Shown here piece by piece: positions 32,705 through 43,800 of a stretch of 48,117 bases of DNA. Below the pieces are notes generated by a model. That model made no database searches and was not told the DNA's origin. It saw only the letters and a program-made list of their open reading frames with translations. Every line of letters starts with the position of its first letter. Position 1 is the first letter of the stretch. The position numbers were made by a program, and so were the translations under genes. This DNA is from an uncultured Acidobacteriia bacterium. Lineage in GTDB: Bacteria; Acidobacteriota; Terriglobia; Bryobacterales; Bryobacteraceae. The stretch lies in the NCBI GenBank assembly GCA_903881085.1, contig CAIRSA010000450.1, forward strand, positions 1 through 48,117, read 5' to 3'.

Positions 32705-34837
32705 CTAAAGTCTTAAGTAGCTAATCTCTGCACCGCGTGTGAGCCGCGCCTCTTGGATGGCTTGCTCTGCAGAAAAGGGGCCGCTTTCGAATTTCTGAAA
32801 AATGTCCAAGCCACGATCAATGGTGATCTTCCAGCCCGTGTCTGTCGTGATGCTACGAGCGTGGAAATTCGGGTTGTGGTCCAATTCCCACATAAATGCA
32901 ATACAGGTTCCGGCAAAGCTGCTGACCATTTGGTCGAGACACTCCGCTTGCTTAAAGCAACTCTCCCGGTCGGACTGCGTTACCAATTTCACTGCCACCT
33001 CGTCGCCTTCGGGTACTAGGTCATGAACCATCTGCAAGAACTCCATCATGTTCCGCGCCTGGAAGAAGAGTCGCACGTATGGATCGTTGACCGTGATTTT
33101 CCGCGCTCCTCGTAGATGCGCGGCAAACAGCCGACGATAGCTCCAGCCCTTTGTGTTCTCTGGCACCACCAGGTGTCCGGGCTGCACTGCGGCTTTGGGT
33201 GGTTCATTTACGGTGGCCGCTGGAATACTCTCCGTGGCCACGTCATCCGTTGATGCTAGTTCGATTTCTTCGATCTCATCAGATTCGGCATCACGCGGTT
33301 TCACCTTCGGGGCCGCGAAGGTAGGATACTGGATCTCTTCCGGCGTCAGAACTTTTTTAACCGATCCATCAGCAAGTCTGCGATAGACAAAATCATGGCG
33401 GCTGAAAGTATCGTCGATGCGTAGAATGTGCTCACGAACCCGGCGGCGTGCCTCCATCGCAAACGAAAGGATTTCTTCAATTTCCTGGGGAGTCGCCTTC
33501 CCGTCCGGGTACAAAATCTTCATCAGCCCGGAGAGTGTCTTCTCAAAGCCAGTCTGGTCCCGAGTGGAAAGTTCCGATGCGATTTCAAAGTATTGTTTGT
33601 AGGTGCTGGTAAAGTCCTCCGTGCGCAATTGCTTCAACACCTCGGCAATGTAATCGACGACGAATCCATAGCCGTTCGTGAACAGTTCGTGCCGGATGGG
33701 CGCGACCTCCCAGCCGGGGTTGAACGCGTGGATTCGATCCAGGAAGGCGGAATCAATGTACTTGTCCGGGAGCGGCTCGAAGAAGTGGGAGTGCTTGAGC
33801 ATGTAAGCTACCGACTTCTGCGTGTTTCCCATGAAGACCATGGAGGCCTCGGCGGTCAATTGCTCAATACCGCGCGAGAACGTGCGGTTGGCCATGTAGT
33901 TCTTCATGATATCGACGAGCGCCTTGTCCACCTTCTTGTCTTTCCCGGCAAACTCGTCAAAGCAGACACAGTCCCAATACCCTACCAGCCCGATCTTCCC
34001 CGTCGCGTTGCTCACGAAGAGCTTTGGTGTCGTTACTTCCGAACCGGAGATGAGCATGCCGTGAGGCGAGAACTCAGCGTATATGTGGGACTTTCCCGTT
34101 CCTTTTGGGCCAAGCTCAAGTAGGTTATAGTTGCGCTCGCAATAGGGAACGAGGCGAATGAGGGTGAGCAACTTTGCCCGGCGACCAAACATTTCCGGAT
34201 TGAAGCCCATGCTCTGCATCAGGACGTTCATCCACTCTTCGGTCGTGAATTGGCTCCGCGCCTTCAGGAACTCCTCGATGTCCACGCTGGCAACCTGAAT
34301 CGGCTTCAGCGTGTCAATCTGCCATGGACTCGATTTCTGGTCTTCAGCAACTTCGTAAGTTACATCGGTGATACACCAAATGCCACCGACAAGCAGCTTG
34401 GGGAATCGGCGAACAAAGTCGTCGGATATCGGCACCTTCTTGATGCCAAGATTGGTGAACTCGGCCTCGTAAAACCCGCCCTTGTCGTTCAGTTCGGCGG
34501 TGACCTTATCAATGACTTTGTGTCGGCCTTTCTCTTTGATGGTGGACTTGACCAACTCCGCCTGGCTGCGGTGGACGTAGTGCTTGGCCAGGATCCTTTG
34601 CACGGACTCTAATCCGGCTTTGATCACGTCGGGATCGTCCGTAGCGCAGTGCTGTCCCAGCAGGTACTCCAAAACATATGTTGGAACGACAGCATTTTGC
34701 TTCAAGCCGTTCGTCAGGTCCTTCCGCACCACCAGACCCGAGAAGTGCAACAGGATCTTCTGATCCAGAGCGCTCAGGCGGCTCGGCGCAGGCATCGGGG
34801 AATCTGGCGATTCATCGGGTTTGGGTTCAGAGTTCAT
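32705..34837 (-). CDS. brxL: BREX protein BrxL (Lon-like, AAA+ ATPase)
   Basis: About 710 residues from ATG 34837 (a TTG at 34852 is possible). A unique N-terminal region (LSALDQKILLHFSGLVVRKD) is followed by an AAA+ module with Walker A LLELGPKGTGKSHIY near residue 240 and acidic Walker B CVCFDEFAGKDKK. The C-terminal region is the Lon-protease-like domain of BREX type 1 systems (KGWSYRRLFAAHLRGARKIT, then VNDPYVRLFFQ). In studied systems BrxL binds DNA and is needed for phage defence. The start overlaps the end of pglZ (stop 34827-34829), so it is the last gene of the operon. Confidence 0.93.
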   Translation of the reverse strand: MNSEPKPDESPDSPMPAPSRLSALDQKILLHFSGLVVRKDLTNGLKQNAVVPTYVLEYLLGQHCATDDPDVIKAGLESVQRILAKHYVHRSQAELVKSTIKEKGRHKVIDKVTAELNDKGGFYEAEFTNLGIKKVPISDDFVRRFPKLLVGGIWCITDVTYEVAEDQKSSPWQIDTLKPIQVASVDIEEFLKARSQFTTEEWMNVLMQSMGFNPEMFGRRAKLLTLIRLVPYCERNYNLLELGPKGTGKSHIYAEFSPHGMLISGSEVTTPKLFVSNATGKIGLVGYWDCVCFDEFAGKDKKVDKALVDIMKNYMANRTFSRGIEQLTAEASMVFMGNTQKSVAYMLKHSHFFEPLPDKYIDSAFLDRIHAFNPGWEVAPIRHELFTNGYGFVVDYIAEVLKQLRTEDFTSTYKQYFEIASELSTRDQTGFEKTLSGLMKILYPDGKATPQEIEEILSFAMEARRRVREHILRIDDTFSRHDFVYRRLADGSVKKVLTPEEIQYPTFAAPKVKPRDAESDEIEEIELASTDDVATESIPAATVNEPPKAAVQPGHLVVPENTKGWSYRRLFAAHLRGARKITVNDPYVRLFFQARNMMEFLQMVHDLVPEGDEVAVKLVTQSDRESCFKQAECLDQMVSSFAGTCIAFMWELDHNPNFHARSITTDTGWKITIDRGLDIFQKFESGPFSAEQAIQEARLTRGAEISYLRL

Positions 34838-37322
34838 CGAAGTCACTCGCAAACGGTTTCTGAAGTTTCAGGCTATGGGTCTTGTACGTCACGATCTGGT
34901 TCGTGCCAGGCACCGTCTCCTCAAGGCGAAGATCCACCTCGCAGTTGTTGAACGCATCAGCGGCGCTCGATAGCACCAGCAGGATCGTGGTCTCACGGTG
35001 ACGGGCCTCCGTTTCCTTCGAATCGAACACCTGGGTCTTGACCTCGGACAATGGCGTACCGTCCTTCGCATAGATCCCGGCCCGCAGCGTACGAGGCAAA
35101 TCCTTGTCAATGGCTGCTCTCTTCTGGAATAGCGAAATAGAAACCTGCCCCGTGGTGATCTTGGCGGGAATTCTCATCATTTCAACTTCCACACGTTCCG
35201 TGTCATCCGCCCGTGCTTTGTGAATCCGGACGACAGGAATCACCACTTCCTGAAGACTTGTACCACCATGCACATAGCGCTTTCCGGAACCTTGGAGCGG
35301 GAAGCGACCCAGCGATAATGGGAACGCCGCAGACCAATCGCCATTCACGCCCAACGCGGTCGAGGTGAAGACGGTCACCTTTGAGCTGGACTCGATCCCC
35401 TTCCCCAAGATGAAGCGCCGGGAACGGTAACTCCACTCGTCCGCCGCCGGGACTGTCGCCATGTCTCCGGAATCCACCTCATCCTGCTGGAAGAGAAAGC
35501 CGTGATCCGCCGTGAGGAGCATGTTGCTCCCGTTGATATTGGCCACCTTCTTGATGATCGCCTCAATCTCGGCGAAGGCCGTTTCCACGGCGTCAAAGGT
35601 CTTTGCCTCTGTGCTCGCGGAATCCCCAACCTTGTCGATGGCGTTGTGTAAGATGTAGATGACATCGTGATCCCGCATCAGGGCGCGACCCTCAGTCTTT
35701 GTGTTCAGTTCCAGAAATTCCTCGGCTTGGAGTGCCGTCGCGCGGCCTTCACAGGCGAGGCTCAGAATCTCCGCGCGGTTCGCAGTGCCAGTGGCGCTCC
35801 GTCCGTCCACGGTCACAGCGGCTGTGGCGGCATCCACAGTCCAGTGCCTTCCCGGCAGTAGAGAGGCCATGCCCAGTTGAGTGTATGAGGGCAGCGATCC
35901 AAGCAGAGCCTCAACTTCAGCGGTCCAGCGATTGGCGGAACGAAGCCTCTGCGCGAACTCCGCAGCCGCTTCGTAGCGGAGGGCATCGGAGATGATGACA
36001 AAAACCTTTTGCCCCTTGGCACGAAACGGCTGAACGTAAGAGTTGAAGAAGCTGCACTGGCCGGGTACTCCCTGACACTCCCACGTTTCAGTACGGCCAA
36101 CGAGATCGCTCCAGCGGTCCGTAAGGGGGAGCAGGAAGTTGTTCACGTATGACTTCTCGGCCCATTGCGCAATTTGCTCGACGACCTGTATGTGTCCGTA
36201 GCGCCTCAAATGCCAAGTGCAACGGCGATACGCCATGTCGATCCGCCACCAGCTTCCAATGTAACGGCTGACCCCGGAGGCGAGCGAATCCACAGAAATC
36301 TCAGCCGCCGCAATCAGCTCGCGAAGTTCCAGCGCCTGCTCCAATGCGGCGTACCCATCCTGGTGCTGCGGGTACCAGAATGAGCCTCTCCGCTGTTGAA
36401 CCACCGCACGCAGGTCTACAGCCGCCGCACCTTTGGTGAAGGATTGGCACAGGCGGTGAATGGTGAACCTCTCGAAAAGCTCAAATGTGTCCCAATCGCC
36501 AAGGGTGCCCCGATCCTCCATCCCATCCAAGGCGACGGCGACCTGAAGCTCACGCTCCATCTGGTTTGCCCATTGTCGAAACGACACGCAATGTGCCTGA
36601 CTGTCTTTCCATCGTTGCAGGAAAACTTTGGCATGGGCTTGAAGCGTGACCTGGCGGTCAAGTGGATTCGATCCACGGAACAGCGAGACTGCGAAATCAC
36701 GGAGTGATGGCATGTGGGAGGTGTAGCCGAAGAGCCGCTCGACCTCATGCCAAAATGGCTCCACTAGGGATGCCCCGTCAAGGCACTCCTGGACCGGGTC
36801 AAACAGCACATTCTCAGCTGTGGTATCGAGGAAATGCAGGAGCATCGCATCGACTTCGACCGGGGTTCCCGCGAGGACAGCCATCATCTTCAGACGGATA
36901 TCGCGAGCTTGATCATCCTTGTCGATCAGGTCCTTGAGAGCCAGAGTTCGCTTCTCGCTGCGGAAAAACGCCGCGTGCTCCTCTGCGAGGTACAGGAACT
37001 CGTGCGGCAGACCGACCTCCTGCAAGGCGAGCGATGCCTTGTCCGCCCTGTACTCATACCCCTGCAGCAGCAAGTCCAAAAGCCAGTTGTCCGCATCCGC
37101 TGGGCGAGCGGTTGGGATGTACACGAGAAACCTTGCTTCTGGGCTTGGATCACGCACAATCCGCACCTTCGTGCCGAATTCATTGCCACCGACCCTCAGT
37201 TTCACGACGCTTCCCTCGGGAAAGGCGTCAAAGGTTTCCGTCCACTCACCATCTGCGTCGTACCAGAACACGAGGCGGTTGCGCTCGAAGACTCGATGCA
37301 GGCTGTCGTGAATTCGCTTCAT
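34827..37322 (-). CDS. pglZ: BREX-1 phosphatase-fold protein PglZ (type A)
   Basis: 831 residues with the alkaline-phosphatase fold. The start MKRIHDSLHRVF then LVFWYDADGEW is typical of PglZ type A and supplies a metal ligand. VFVIISDALRYEAAAEFAQR near residue 444 and MLLTADHGFLFQ near 602 carry further metal-binding Asp/His residues. It is an essential core member of all BREX systems; recent work on homologues indicates metal-dependent nuclease or phosphodiesterase activity. It lies 12 bp after pglX. Confidence 0.95.
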   Translation of the reverse strand: MKRIHDSLHRVFERNRLVFWYDADGEWTETFDAFPEGSVVKLRVGGNEFGTKVRIVRDPSPEARFLVYIPTARPADADNWLLDLLLQGYEYRADKASLALQEVGLPHEFLYLAEEHAAFFRSEKRTLALKDLIDKDDQARDIRLKMMAVLAGTPVEVDAMLLHFLDTTAENVLFDPVQECLDGASLVEPFWHEVERLFGYTSHMPSLRDFAVSLFRGSNPLDRQVTLQAHAKVFLQRWKDSQAHCVSFRQWANQMERELQVAVALDGMEDRGTLGDWDTFELFERFTIHRLCQSFTKGAAAVDLRAVVQQRRGSFWYPQHQDGYAALEQALELRELIAAAEISVDSLASGVSRYIGSWWRIDMAYRRCTWHLRRYGHIQVVEQIAQWAEKSYVNNFLLPLTDRWSDLVGRTETWECQGVPGQCSFFNSYVQPFRAKGQKVFVIISDALRYEAAAEFAQRLRSANRWTAEVEALLGSLPSYTQLGMASLLPGRHWTVDAATAAVTVDGRSATGTANRAEILSLACEGRATALQAEEFLELNTKTEGRALMRDHDVIYILHNAIDKVGDSASTEAKTFDAVETAFAEIEAIIKKVANINGSNMLLTADHGFLFQQDEVDSGDMATVPAADEWSYRSRRFILGKGIESSSKVTVFTSTALGVNGDWSAAFPLSLGRFPLQGSGKRYVHGGTSLQEVVIPVVRIHKARADDTERVEVEMMRIPAKITTGQVSISLFQKRAAIDKDLPRTLRAGIYAKDGTPLSEVKTQVFDSKETEARHRETTILLVLSSAADAFNNCEVDLRLEETVPGTNQIVTYKTHSLKLQKPFASDFDEL

Positions 37323-37334
37323 GTTGTCAGGTCT

Positions 37335-40300
37335 CTATTCCTCTTCCGACGCGAACCCAGGGATGGGAGCCAGCGCATCGCCAAGTTTCAGATAGTTTGC
37401 TTTGACGCCATCGTCCAGGTTGAGTTCGATGCGTGCCTGGGCAAGGGGCAGCAGTGTCTCGCGCTCCCACTCCTCACACTCACGTAATGTCTTAGCCATT
37501 TTGTCTGTTTCCTTACGAGCAGCGGTCTTGTCGCTGGTACTAAGTGTCTCGCTCACCTGCACACTTGCCAAGTGATCCAGACGGCTGCGAAGCTTCATTT
37601 GGTACTCCCGCAGATAGCGATTAAGAACAATGTTCATAGTGTCCCGCGTATAGCGGTGCAAGTAGATCAAAACACCGAAGCCCTTGCGAGGACTCTGGAC
37701 CAGCCAATATATGGGTCGTTTCTTGTAGGCCTGGAGGTGGTCCTTGTAGAAGTCGGTCAGGAAATACTTGCGGAGGTCTTTACCGAGGGATTCCTCAAGA
37801 AAGCGCACATTGGCGCGAAGCACTTCGTCGCTGAACGTCGCTCGCATAAACTCGCGCGTGCGGGCCACAACGTCATCCTCAAACCACTCGCCATCGAGCA
37901 CCGGAACAATTCCATTCTCGTCAGGTTTGAACAAAAGCTGGTCCATAGATCTGCCAACCTTAGTGGCGTACGTCTCGACGGTGTCACACGGATTGGCCAA
38001 GATCAGGCCGGGCTGATCCAGCGAGTACCTGCCCATCATGCAGCCAACGGCGTAAGAGAGGAACGTTGCTGTGTCGCGGCGGATGTCGGATCGGACTAGG
38101 GTGATCTGTTCCTCCGGCACCTCGGGATCCAGTTCCTCAGAGAGGCCGTATGCGTTGATGAAAGAGCGATTGTTTTCAGTTTCCAGCTCCTGCATCCGCC
38201 GGATGGACGCAGCGCTTTGTGCCTCCCAATTTCGCCAGCTAGCCTCCAGTGTCGTGCATTTGACCCCTGGTCGCAGCAGTGGTGAGTCTCGGAAGTCCCA
38301 CGAGGTCTCGAAGTTGTCCCAGTCGGAGCGGGAAAGAGAGATACACTCTGAGACAATCTTAGTAACGGACTCGCAAGTACCTGAATCACCACTCTTCAGA
38401 GCTAGTGGGAGATTTCCAATGTTCGTGAGTCGGAAATCGAGAGTTGGACTTAGGGCTGCGAGCAGACAACTCACAACCTCGCTGTTCAAGAATCCAAGGA
38501 CAAAGGCCGTATACTCCGGAGCGGAAAAAATTGAGGGTGCAGTTGAGTCGTATGAAAATCCGTCGGGATAATATCGAATTGCGAACCTTCCGGAACTAAT
38601 TCGGCTCCATGACAATGACTCCTCAAAAAAGTGGGCTTTGCCGCGCATTGGAGCACCATTGTAGGTTAGAGGCAGCTCGTGGAATGCGTGAACATCTACG
38701 CCGTTGCCCTCCCAGTTGAGAACGAATTCCGCGTTTCCATACCAACGTCTGAAATAGCCACCTTTCTTATGCGGGACCCATTTTTGTTCAACAAAGCCTG
38801 CTGGTTGCGTGTCAAAGCTTATTTTCGAATAACCCACTTCGCTCCAATAGCGAAGAAAGCGGGCGTTGTTCCCTGTGTTGATTCCCTCACGAATGCTACA
38901 AATACTCTCAAGTGGCGGGTTGTTCGCAAAGCACTCTCTTGTTCGGGAGGTCAGCCAATAGGCAATAGGCCATCCGGGAAGTTTCTTGAATTCTTCCGTA
39001 GGTGTTAGATAGAACCATCCGCAGTTTTGATTGCGAATAGCTTCGAGTGTTGGCGCTGCTTGGTTTTCGGCTCCTCGAAAGCTTGACAGACGAATAAATG
39101 CTCCTTTGTGTTTTGGTCTGTGTTGATTGTTGAGGGTGAAGCAACATATCGGCACTGTAGCGCCATCGAAGCCAGAGTATTCAAGTTGAACTAACGAAAG
39201 TATTGAGGCTCGTTCAATCAGCTCATGCCTTAGATTCTCGTAGGATGCGATGAACATCCAGACAAACGGACTCATAAAACCGAGAAGACCAGACGGCAAT
39301 GCGAGTGTTCTGGAACGAACAAAAAACGCCGAGAACAAGTCCGCCTTGAAGGACTCAAAATGCTGTTCCAAGAACCTCTTGAGCGAGACCGTTTGATTCT
39401 TTGCCCCCATATAGGGCGGATTGGCCACGACTACGTGATATCGCTGGGTCAGTGCCCCGGCTTGTTCAAGCACGCGCAGAACCTTCAGGTGCGTCTCGTG
39501 CAAGAAAAGCTGACTGCCAAGGTTTTTTGCCTCAACGGTGCCCTGGACAAAGGCAATCGTTTGCCCGTCGATACACGGTTGGATGAGCGAACCGAAGTTC
39601 TTCGTCTCCTCGAACTGGTACATCAGGCGCAGCAAGCTCTCATTGAACAGCTCACCCAGATCGAGAGCATGGATATAGTTGGGCAACTCGTCTTCCGTGA
39701 AGTGTACCTCGCGCAATTCCATGACATTGGGCCGGACCCAAGACTCCGGCTGGAAAAACCGGCGCGATTTCTCTCTAGCCTTGAAGAGGAGCGCAAGCTC
39801 CGCAAGTTGAGCGGCGCGAGGGCAGATATCAAGGCCATGCAAATTGTGCTTCAAAATGAGAGCAGGAATGTCGCTCGCCGGATAACCTTCCTCCTCGTAG
39901 ATTGCGTAAAGAATATCGAACGCATAGGTAAGCATGTGTCCGCTACCGCAAGCGGGATCGAGCACGCGAATATTTTCCGGCCTTTCGATTCTCAGGAAGT
40001 CGGTCTCCAGCTCTCCCTCAATGTAATAGGGCATTTGCTCGCGCAGTCGTGACTCAGGTCGGTTCACGAGCCATAAGCGACCGAGTGAATTTTCAACGAG
40101 ATACCGAACGATCCAGTGCGGAGTGAAGAGCTGCGTGACGGCGGGGATGTCTTCCTTCGGCACGGCGCTCTTTCGGGCCATAACCTCATCCTTTCGCTCA
40201 GAGATGTAGAACTGGTAGAGCCAGCCGATGATCTCCACCTCAGCGCAGTCATCATCTGTGATTTCAGTCCTGAACGGCTGCGCGACTGAATGCTCGGTGA

Positions 40301-40826
40301 GCAAATCGTCAGGCAGCAGAAGTTCGGCTTCATCGTCCAGGCGCTCAAACACGTCCGGCAGAAGAGCGTGATAGAGGTGGCAAGCAGCCAAGAACAGATA
40401 CCGATAGACTTCACCCTGGGGATCGCGCGAAGGAATGCGTCCGTCAAGTAGGTCGTTAAGTCGAGTGGGATCTGTGTGTCGCCCTAGCTCTGCGGGCAAT
40501 GCGCCTTTGCGCATCAACTTCAGAATTTCCGGCTGTGTCTCTTCAGCGCTGGCTGGGGTAATTATACGCGCGAGAAAGGGATGCCAACCTTTTGCATCCA
40601 GATAGCGCAGCGCAGTTAGTCGATTGAACCAAGTATAAGCGACTCGTTCTATAAGGCCAACGCGATCTTGCAGCGCCAACCTTCGTAGGACGGCAACCTG
40701 AGAGGCAAAAGTTGTGACGTAGTCCGGCGTTTGCGCCGAGAGAACAAAATCAAGTTTCCGGGTGACCGCCTCAATGAGTTGGCGTCGAACGGCAGGAGCA
40801 AAAGATTTGAGGGCCGTAGTATTCAT
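37335..40826 (-). CDS. pglX: BREX-1 adenine-specific DNA methyltransferase PglX
   Basis: 1163 residues, normal for the family. The SAM-binding motif DPACGSGHMLTYAFD lies near residue 289, and the N6-adenine catalytic motif NPPYMG near 470. N-terminal helical region, then the methylase core, then a target-recognition part (~residues 500-830) and a helical C terminus. PglX methylates a non-palindromic site on the host chromosome, which marks self. The segment coding for the recognition part (about 38330-39340) is visibly richer in A/T than the rest, as seen when specificity domains are exchanged. No homopolymer tract or frameshift that would suggest phase-off is seen. Confidence 0.95.
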   Translation of the reverse strand: MNTTALKSFAPAVRRQLIEAVTRKLDFVLSAQTPDYVTTFASQVAVLRRLALQDRVGLIERVAYTWFNRLTALRYLDAKGWHPFLARIITPASAEETQPEILKLMRKGALPAELGRHTDPTRLNDLLDGRIPSRDPQGEVYRYLFLAACHLYHALLPDVFERLDDEAELLLPDDLLTEHSVAQPFRTEITDDDCAEVEIIGWLYQFYISERKDEVMARKSAVPKEDIPAVTQLFTPHWIVRYLVENSLGRLWLVNRPESRLREQMPYYIEGELETDFLRIERPENIRVLDPACGSGHMLTYAFDILYAIYEEEGYPASDIPALILKHNLHGLDICPRAAQLAELALLFKAREKSRRFFQPESWVRPNVMELREVHFTEDELPNYIHALDLGELFNESLLRLMYQFEETKNFGSLIQPCIDGQTIAFVQGTVEAKNLGSQLFLHETHLKVLRVLEQAGALTQRYHVVVANPPYMGAKNQTVSLKRFLEQHFESFKADLFSAFFVRSRTLALPSGLLGFMSPFVWMFIASYENLRHELIERASILSLVQLEYSGFDGATVPICCFTLNNQHRPKHKGAFIRLSSFRGAENQAAPTLEAIRNQNCGWFYLTPTEEFKKLPGWPIAYWLTSRTRECFANNPPLESICSIREGINTGNNARFLRYWSEVGYSKISFDTQPAGFVEQKWVPHKKGGYFRRWYGNAEFVLNWEGNGVDVHAFHELPLTYNGAPMRGKAHFFEESLSWSRISSGRFAIRYYPDGFSYDSTAPSIFSAPEYTAFVLGFLNSEVVSCLLAALSPTLDFRLTNIGNLPLALKSGDSGTCESVTKIVSECISLSRSDWDNFETSWDFRDSPLLRPGVKCTTLEASWRNWEAQSAASIRRMQELETENNRSFINAYGLSEELDPEVPEEQITLVRSDIRRDTATFLSYAVGCMMGRYSLDQPGLILANPCDTVETYATKVGRSMDQLLFKPDENGIVPVLDGEWFEDDVVARTREFMRATFSDEVLRANVRFLEESLGKDLRKYFLTDFYKDHLQAYKKRPIYWLVQSPRKGFGVLIYLHRYTRDTMNIVLNRYLREYQMKLRSRLDHLASVQVSETLSTSDKTAARKETDKMAKTLRECEEWERETLLPLAQARIELNLDDGVKANYLKLGDALAPIPGFASEEE

Positions 40827-40836
40827 GGTTTACCGA

Positions 40837-43800
40837 TCACAGACTGATGCGATTCCCCTTGTCTAGTTCCGCTTGGGCCGCTGCTCTGAGGGCGGCGAGC
40901 CATTGGTCGAGGTCGGCTTGCGTGGCAATGTATGGAAGCCTGCACTGTGTTTGAAGGCTTGCGACGGCGGTATACCGAACTACAGCAGGGGTGGGGCCGG
41001 GTTCTACGCCGGGACCGTCAGCGCATGTGCGCAGAGCAGCCGCGAGACGGGAGGCCATAGCCAGTTGCGCCGGATAGTCCTGTGTTGTGTAGCGCTGTAG
41101 ACGATCTCTGATGCCCGATAGGAAACGGGCACCTTCCATTGCCTGGCGAGTCGCAAAGGTCGGAGCCAACACCTGCTGTTGTGAGGATTCATTGAGGGCA
41201 ATGAAGTCGTCCACCGCCCGGATTCGGGACTCGTGGTCGGCTATCGTCGCCAATGCCAGATCACGTTCGGACTGGAGCAGGTCCTTGATAAGGCCCCGCA
41301 GCCTTGCCACAGTGGCCTTCGCAGAGGGTACTGCGCTGCCCCGATATGGGGTGGGTGAGGCGGCCAGATCCCGTAGCGGCTGCACCTCTATTGGGGGCAG
41401 TTCGGCAAAGTTCGCTTCCTCTTCGCGCAGAAATGAAGTAGCGTCATCGTACGCAACTCGCTGGGGGCCGCGCATGAAGGCCTTGATCGGCGATAGCCGT
41501 TCGTCCTTCACCGCGAGAAGCTCTTCTTGAAAGTCGGCTAGATTGTTGCAGAGGTAGGCATAATCCTTCTCTCCCAGCCTTGTGAGGCGTTCCGCAACTG
41601 GACGAAGTTGCTCCAAGAAACTGTATCGGGGGACTTGGTCCAGCAACACTCCGAGGTCACGCGCCTCGGCTTCGAAAGCGGCTGCCGTGAATTCGCCCAC
41701 GGAACGCGCCTCCGACCCGGCGTTGGCCCGATCAAAAAAATCGTAGTGAAAGTTTTTGAGAGCGATGACCTTAGCGGGATCAACCACCGATTGGAGGCGC
41801 ACTCGCACGCTGCCGTGCTGTCTGCTGTTCTTCAGGTAGGTTAGAGCGCTTCTGGCATCCAGCAACTCTGGCGTTCGAAGTTCTACCTTCCCCATTCGGA
41901 ACAGCCTGGCAATGAGTGTCAGGACAGCCATCGGATACCAGCCGTACGGACGACGGTTGAAATTCCGAATGATCTCCTCGATTGAGGTGCGCTCGCCGTT
42001 GTTTTGGTTCCGCATCACGTATGTGATGATTTCTTGCTCGGCCTCGGTGGGGGCCTGGTCCTGACCGAAGAGCAGTTCGTTGGAGTCGAGGAGTGCCTTC
42101 GACAGTGTGGTCTCGTCGTAGGTGCCCTTCAACATCCGTAGGCTTGGGAAGGCAAAGGAAATGAGTTCCTGGCATGCTTTGGCAAAACGGTTTCGGGCGT
42201 CGCCCTCTCCGACCGTATCAAGGCGGGAACCGTTCAGGTACAGGGGAGCCTTACCGAGTAAACCGCTGGCAAGTTCCTGCATATTCGTACGCCGAATGCT
42301 GTTCTGCTGGCCGCGCTGGTCGAGAATGGCCTTACGCGTGTCATCACCACTTCCGGTGTTCTGTTGAACGTACTTCTGCGTCTTAAGGAACAACCTCGCC
42401 TGATCGACCAAGCGGGTTTCCTGCGGAAGAATGGCGAGTAGTTCCGCTTTGCCGACGTTGTGCATGGCAAGAGTAGTGGCATCGGCGTGTAAGAAGTTCT
42501 CCGTTGTGATGACGTTGATAGCCACGTCAGCATCTCTTCCGATGAGTTGCTCATCCAACTTGCGGGCGTAAGTGTAGTCCTGATTGTTGCCTTCGTAGCG
42601 GATCTTAGGGTCGCGGAGGACATCAGAGAAGATAACCTTACAGAGAAGGTCCGCCACCTGGGAATCTTCGATTTCGGTGTTCTTAATCTCGACCTCGATA
42701 TCCTTCTCGGTGTCGGTCAGGAACTCGAAGAGATCACCGTTTCGCTGGAGATAAGACTGGCTTTCCAGGAACGCCAGCGCCTCACGGACTGCCTTCTCGT
42801 GAGCACGGATGTCGATGTTCGGCGTGTCGATGAGCAGAATGGCTACATTGCGAGGAGTAGCCTTAAACTCCCTCACCCATTTCAGGAGGAAGAGGGCCTT
42901 CAGGATACGGATAGGCAGGCCTTCGCCCAGTTGCCGCTCGGCAATTTTAATCGAGGTCTGCATATCGCCCCGGATGGAGGCGGCGATGCCGTCGTACATG
43001 AGATCGAAGGTAGCCATGCGACCCACGTCCGCATTGCGCACGGTCTTCGCGACTTCCTGGAACACGGCCAGCATGGAGCGCTCGCCGACGGAAAGGTACT
43101 TCCCGGTGAACACGCTATGCTTCGATAGCTGCTGGATCGCGAGTTGAAAGAGGTCGAACTGATAGGGGTGGAACGGGTAGAATCCGCAGAACTCATCACT
43201 TCCGCGCCAGCTCTTCAGGTTGATTGAGTTGTCGCCGAAACGGTACAACGTCTGGAGGTTGTCTTTCTCCAGATCATAGATGTCGCTCAGGACTTCCGGC
43301 TCGTCCTCCTTCTTGGCGAGGAGGCGCTTCTGGATGACCTCGCGTACATCCGCACTGGCCAGCGTTAACTGAGTCTTGAAGCGGCCCATGATCTTGCTGA
43401 GGTCGTGCGCTCCCGAACCTCTGAAGGCACCAAGGACGCCCTCCAGATCGGCCTGCGACGTCACGAAGACCCAGGCCTTGCCATTACACACCGTGGCCAG
43501 AGTTTCCGTGACCGTCTGAAGGTTGAGCATCCGATTGGAGTCTTGGCCAATGAACTGCCCGACTTCATCGATGAAGAAGTTCAGCCGGAAGCCTGCGGGT
43601 TGCCGCTCGATGTAGTCCTTCACCATCTGCGCGAAGCTCTCGATAGATACCCGGTAGTCTTCGCGGACCTGCCGCATCAGGTTGCCTGCGTCGGTTTCGG
43701 TCACTCCGAAATGGGCCGAGTAGGCCTTGGCGAACGCAGCCTTTCGCGCAGTGGCAAGAGCTTCCCGGTCTGTCTCCCAAGAGGTGCCGTTGATCCGGAG

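Noticed and set aside
33428..34123. 231-codon + strand frame inside brxL
   Set aside because: Antisense to a clear BrxL sequence with Walker motifs; no supporting features.
37335..40826. Phase-variable switch in pglX
   Set aside because: I looked for long homopolymers or short tandem repeats that could shift the frame and found none; the gene is open throughout.
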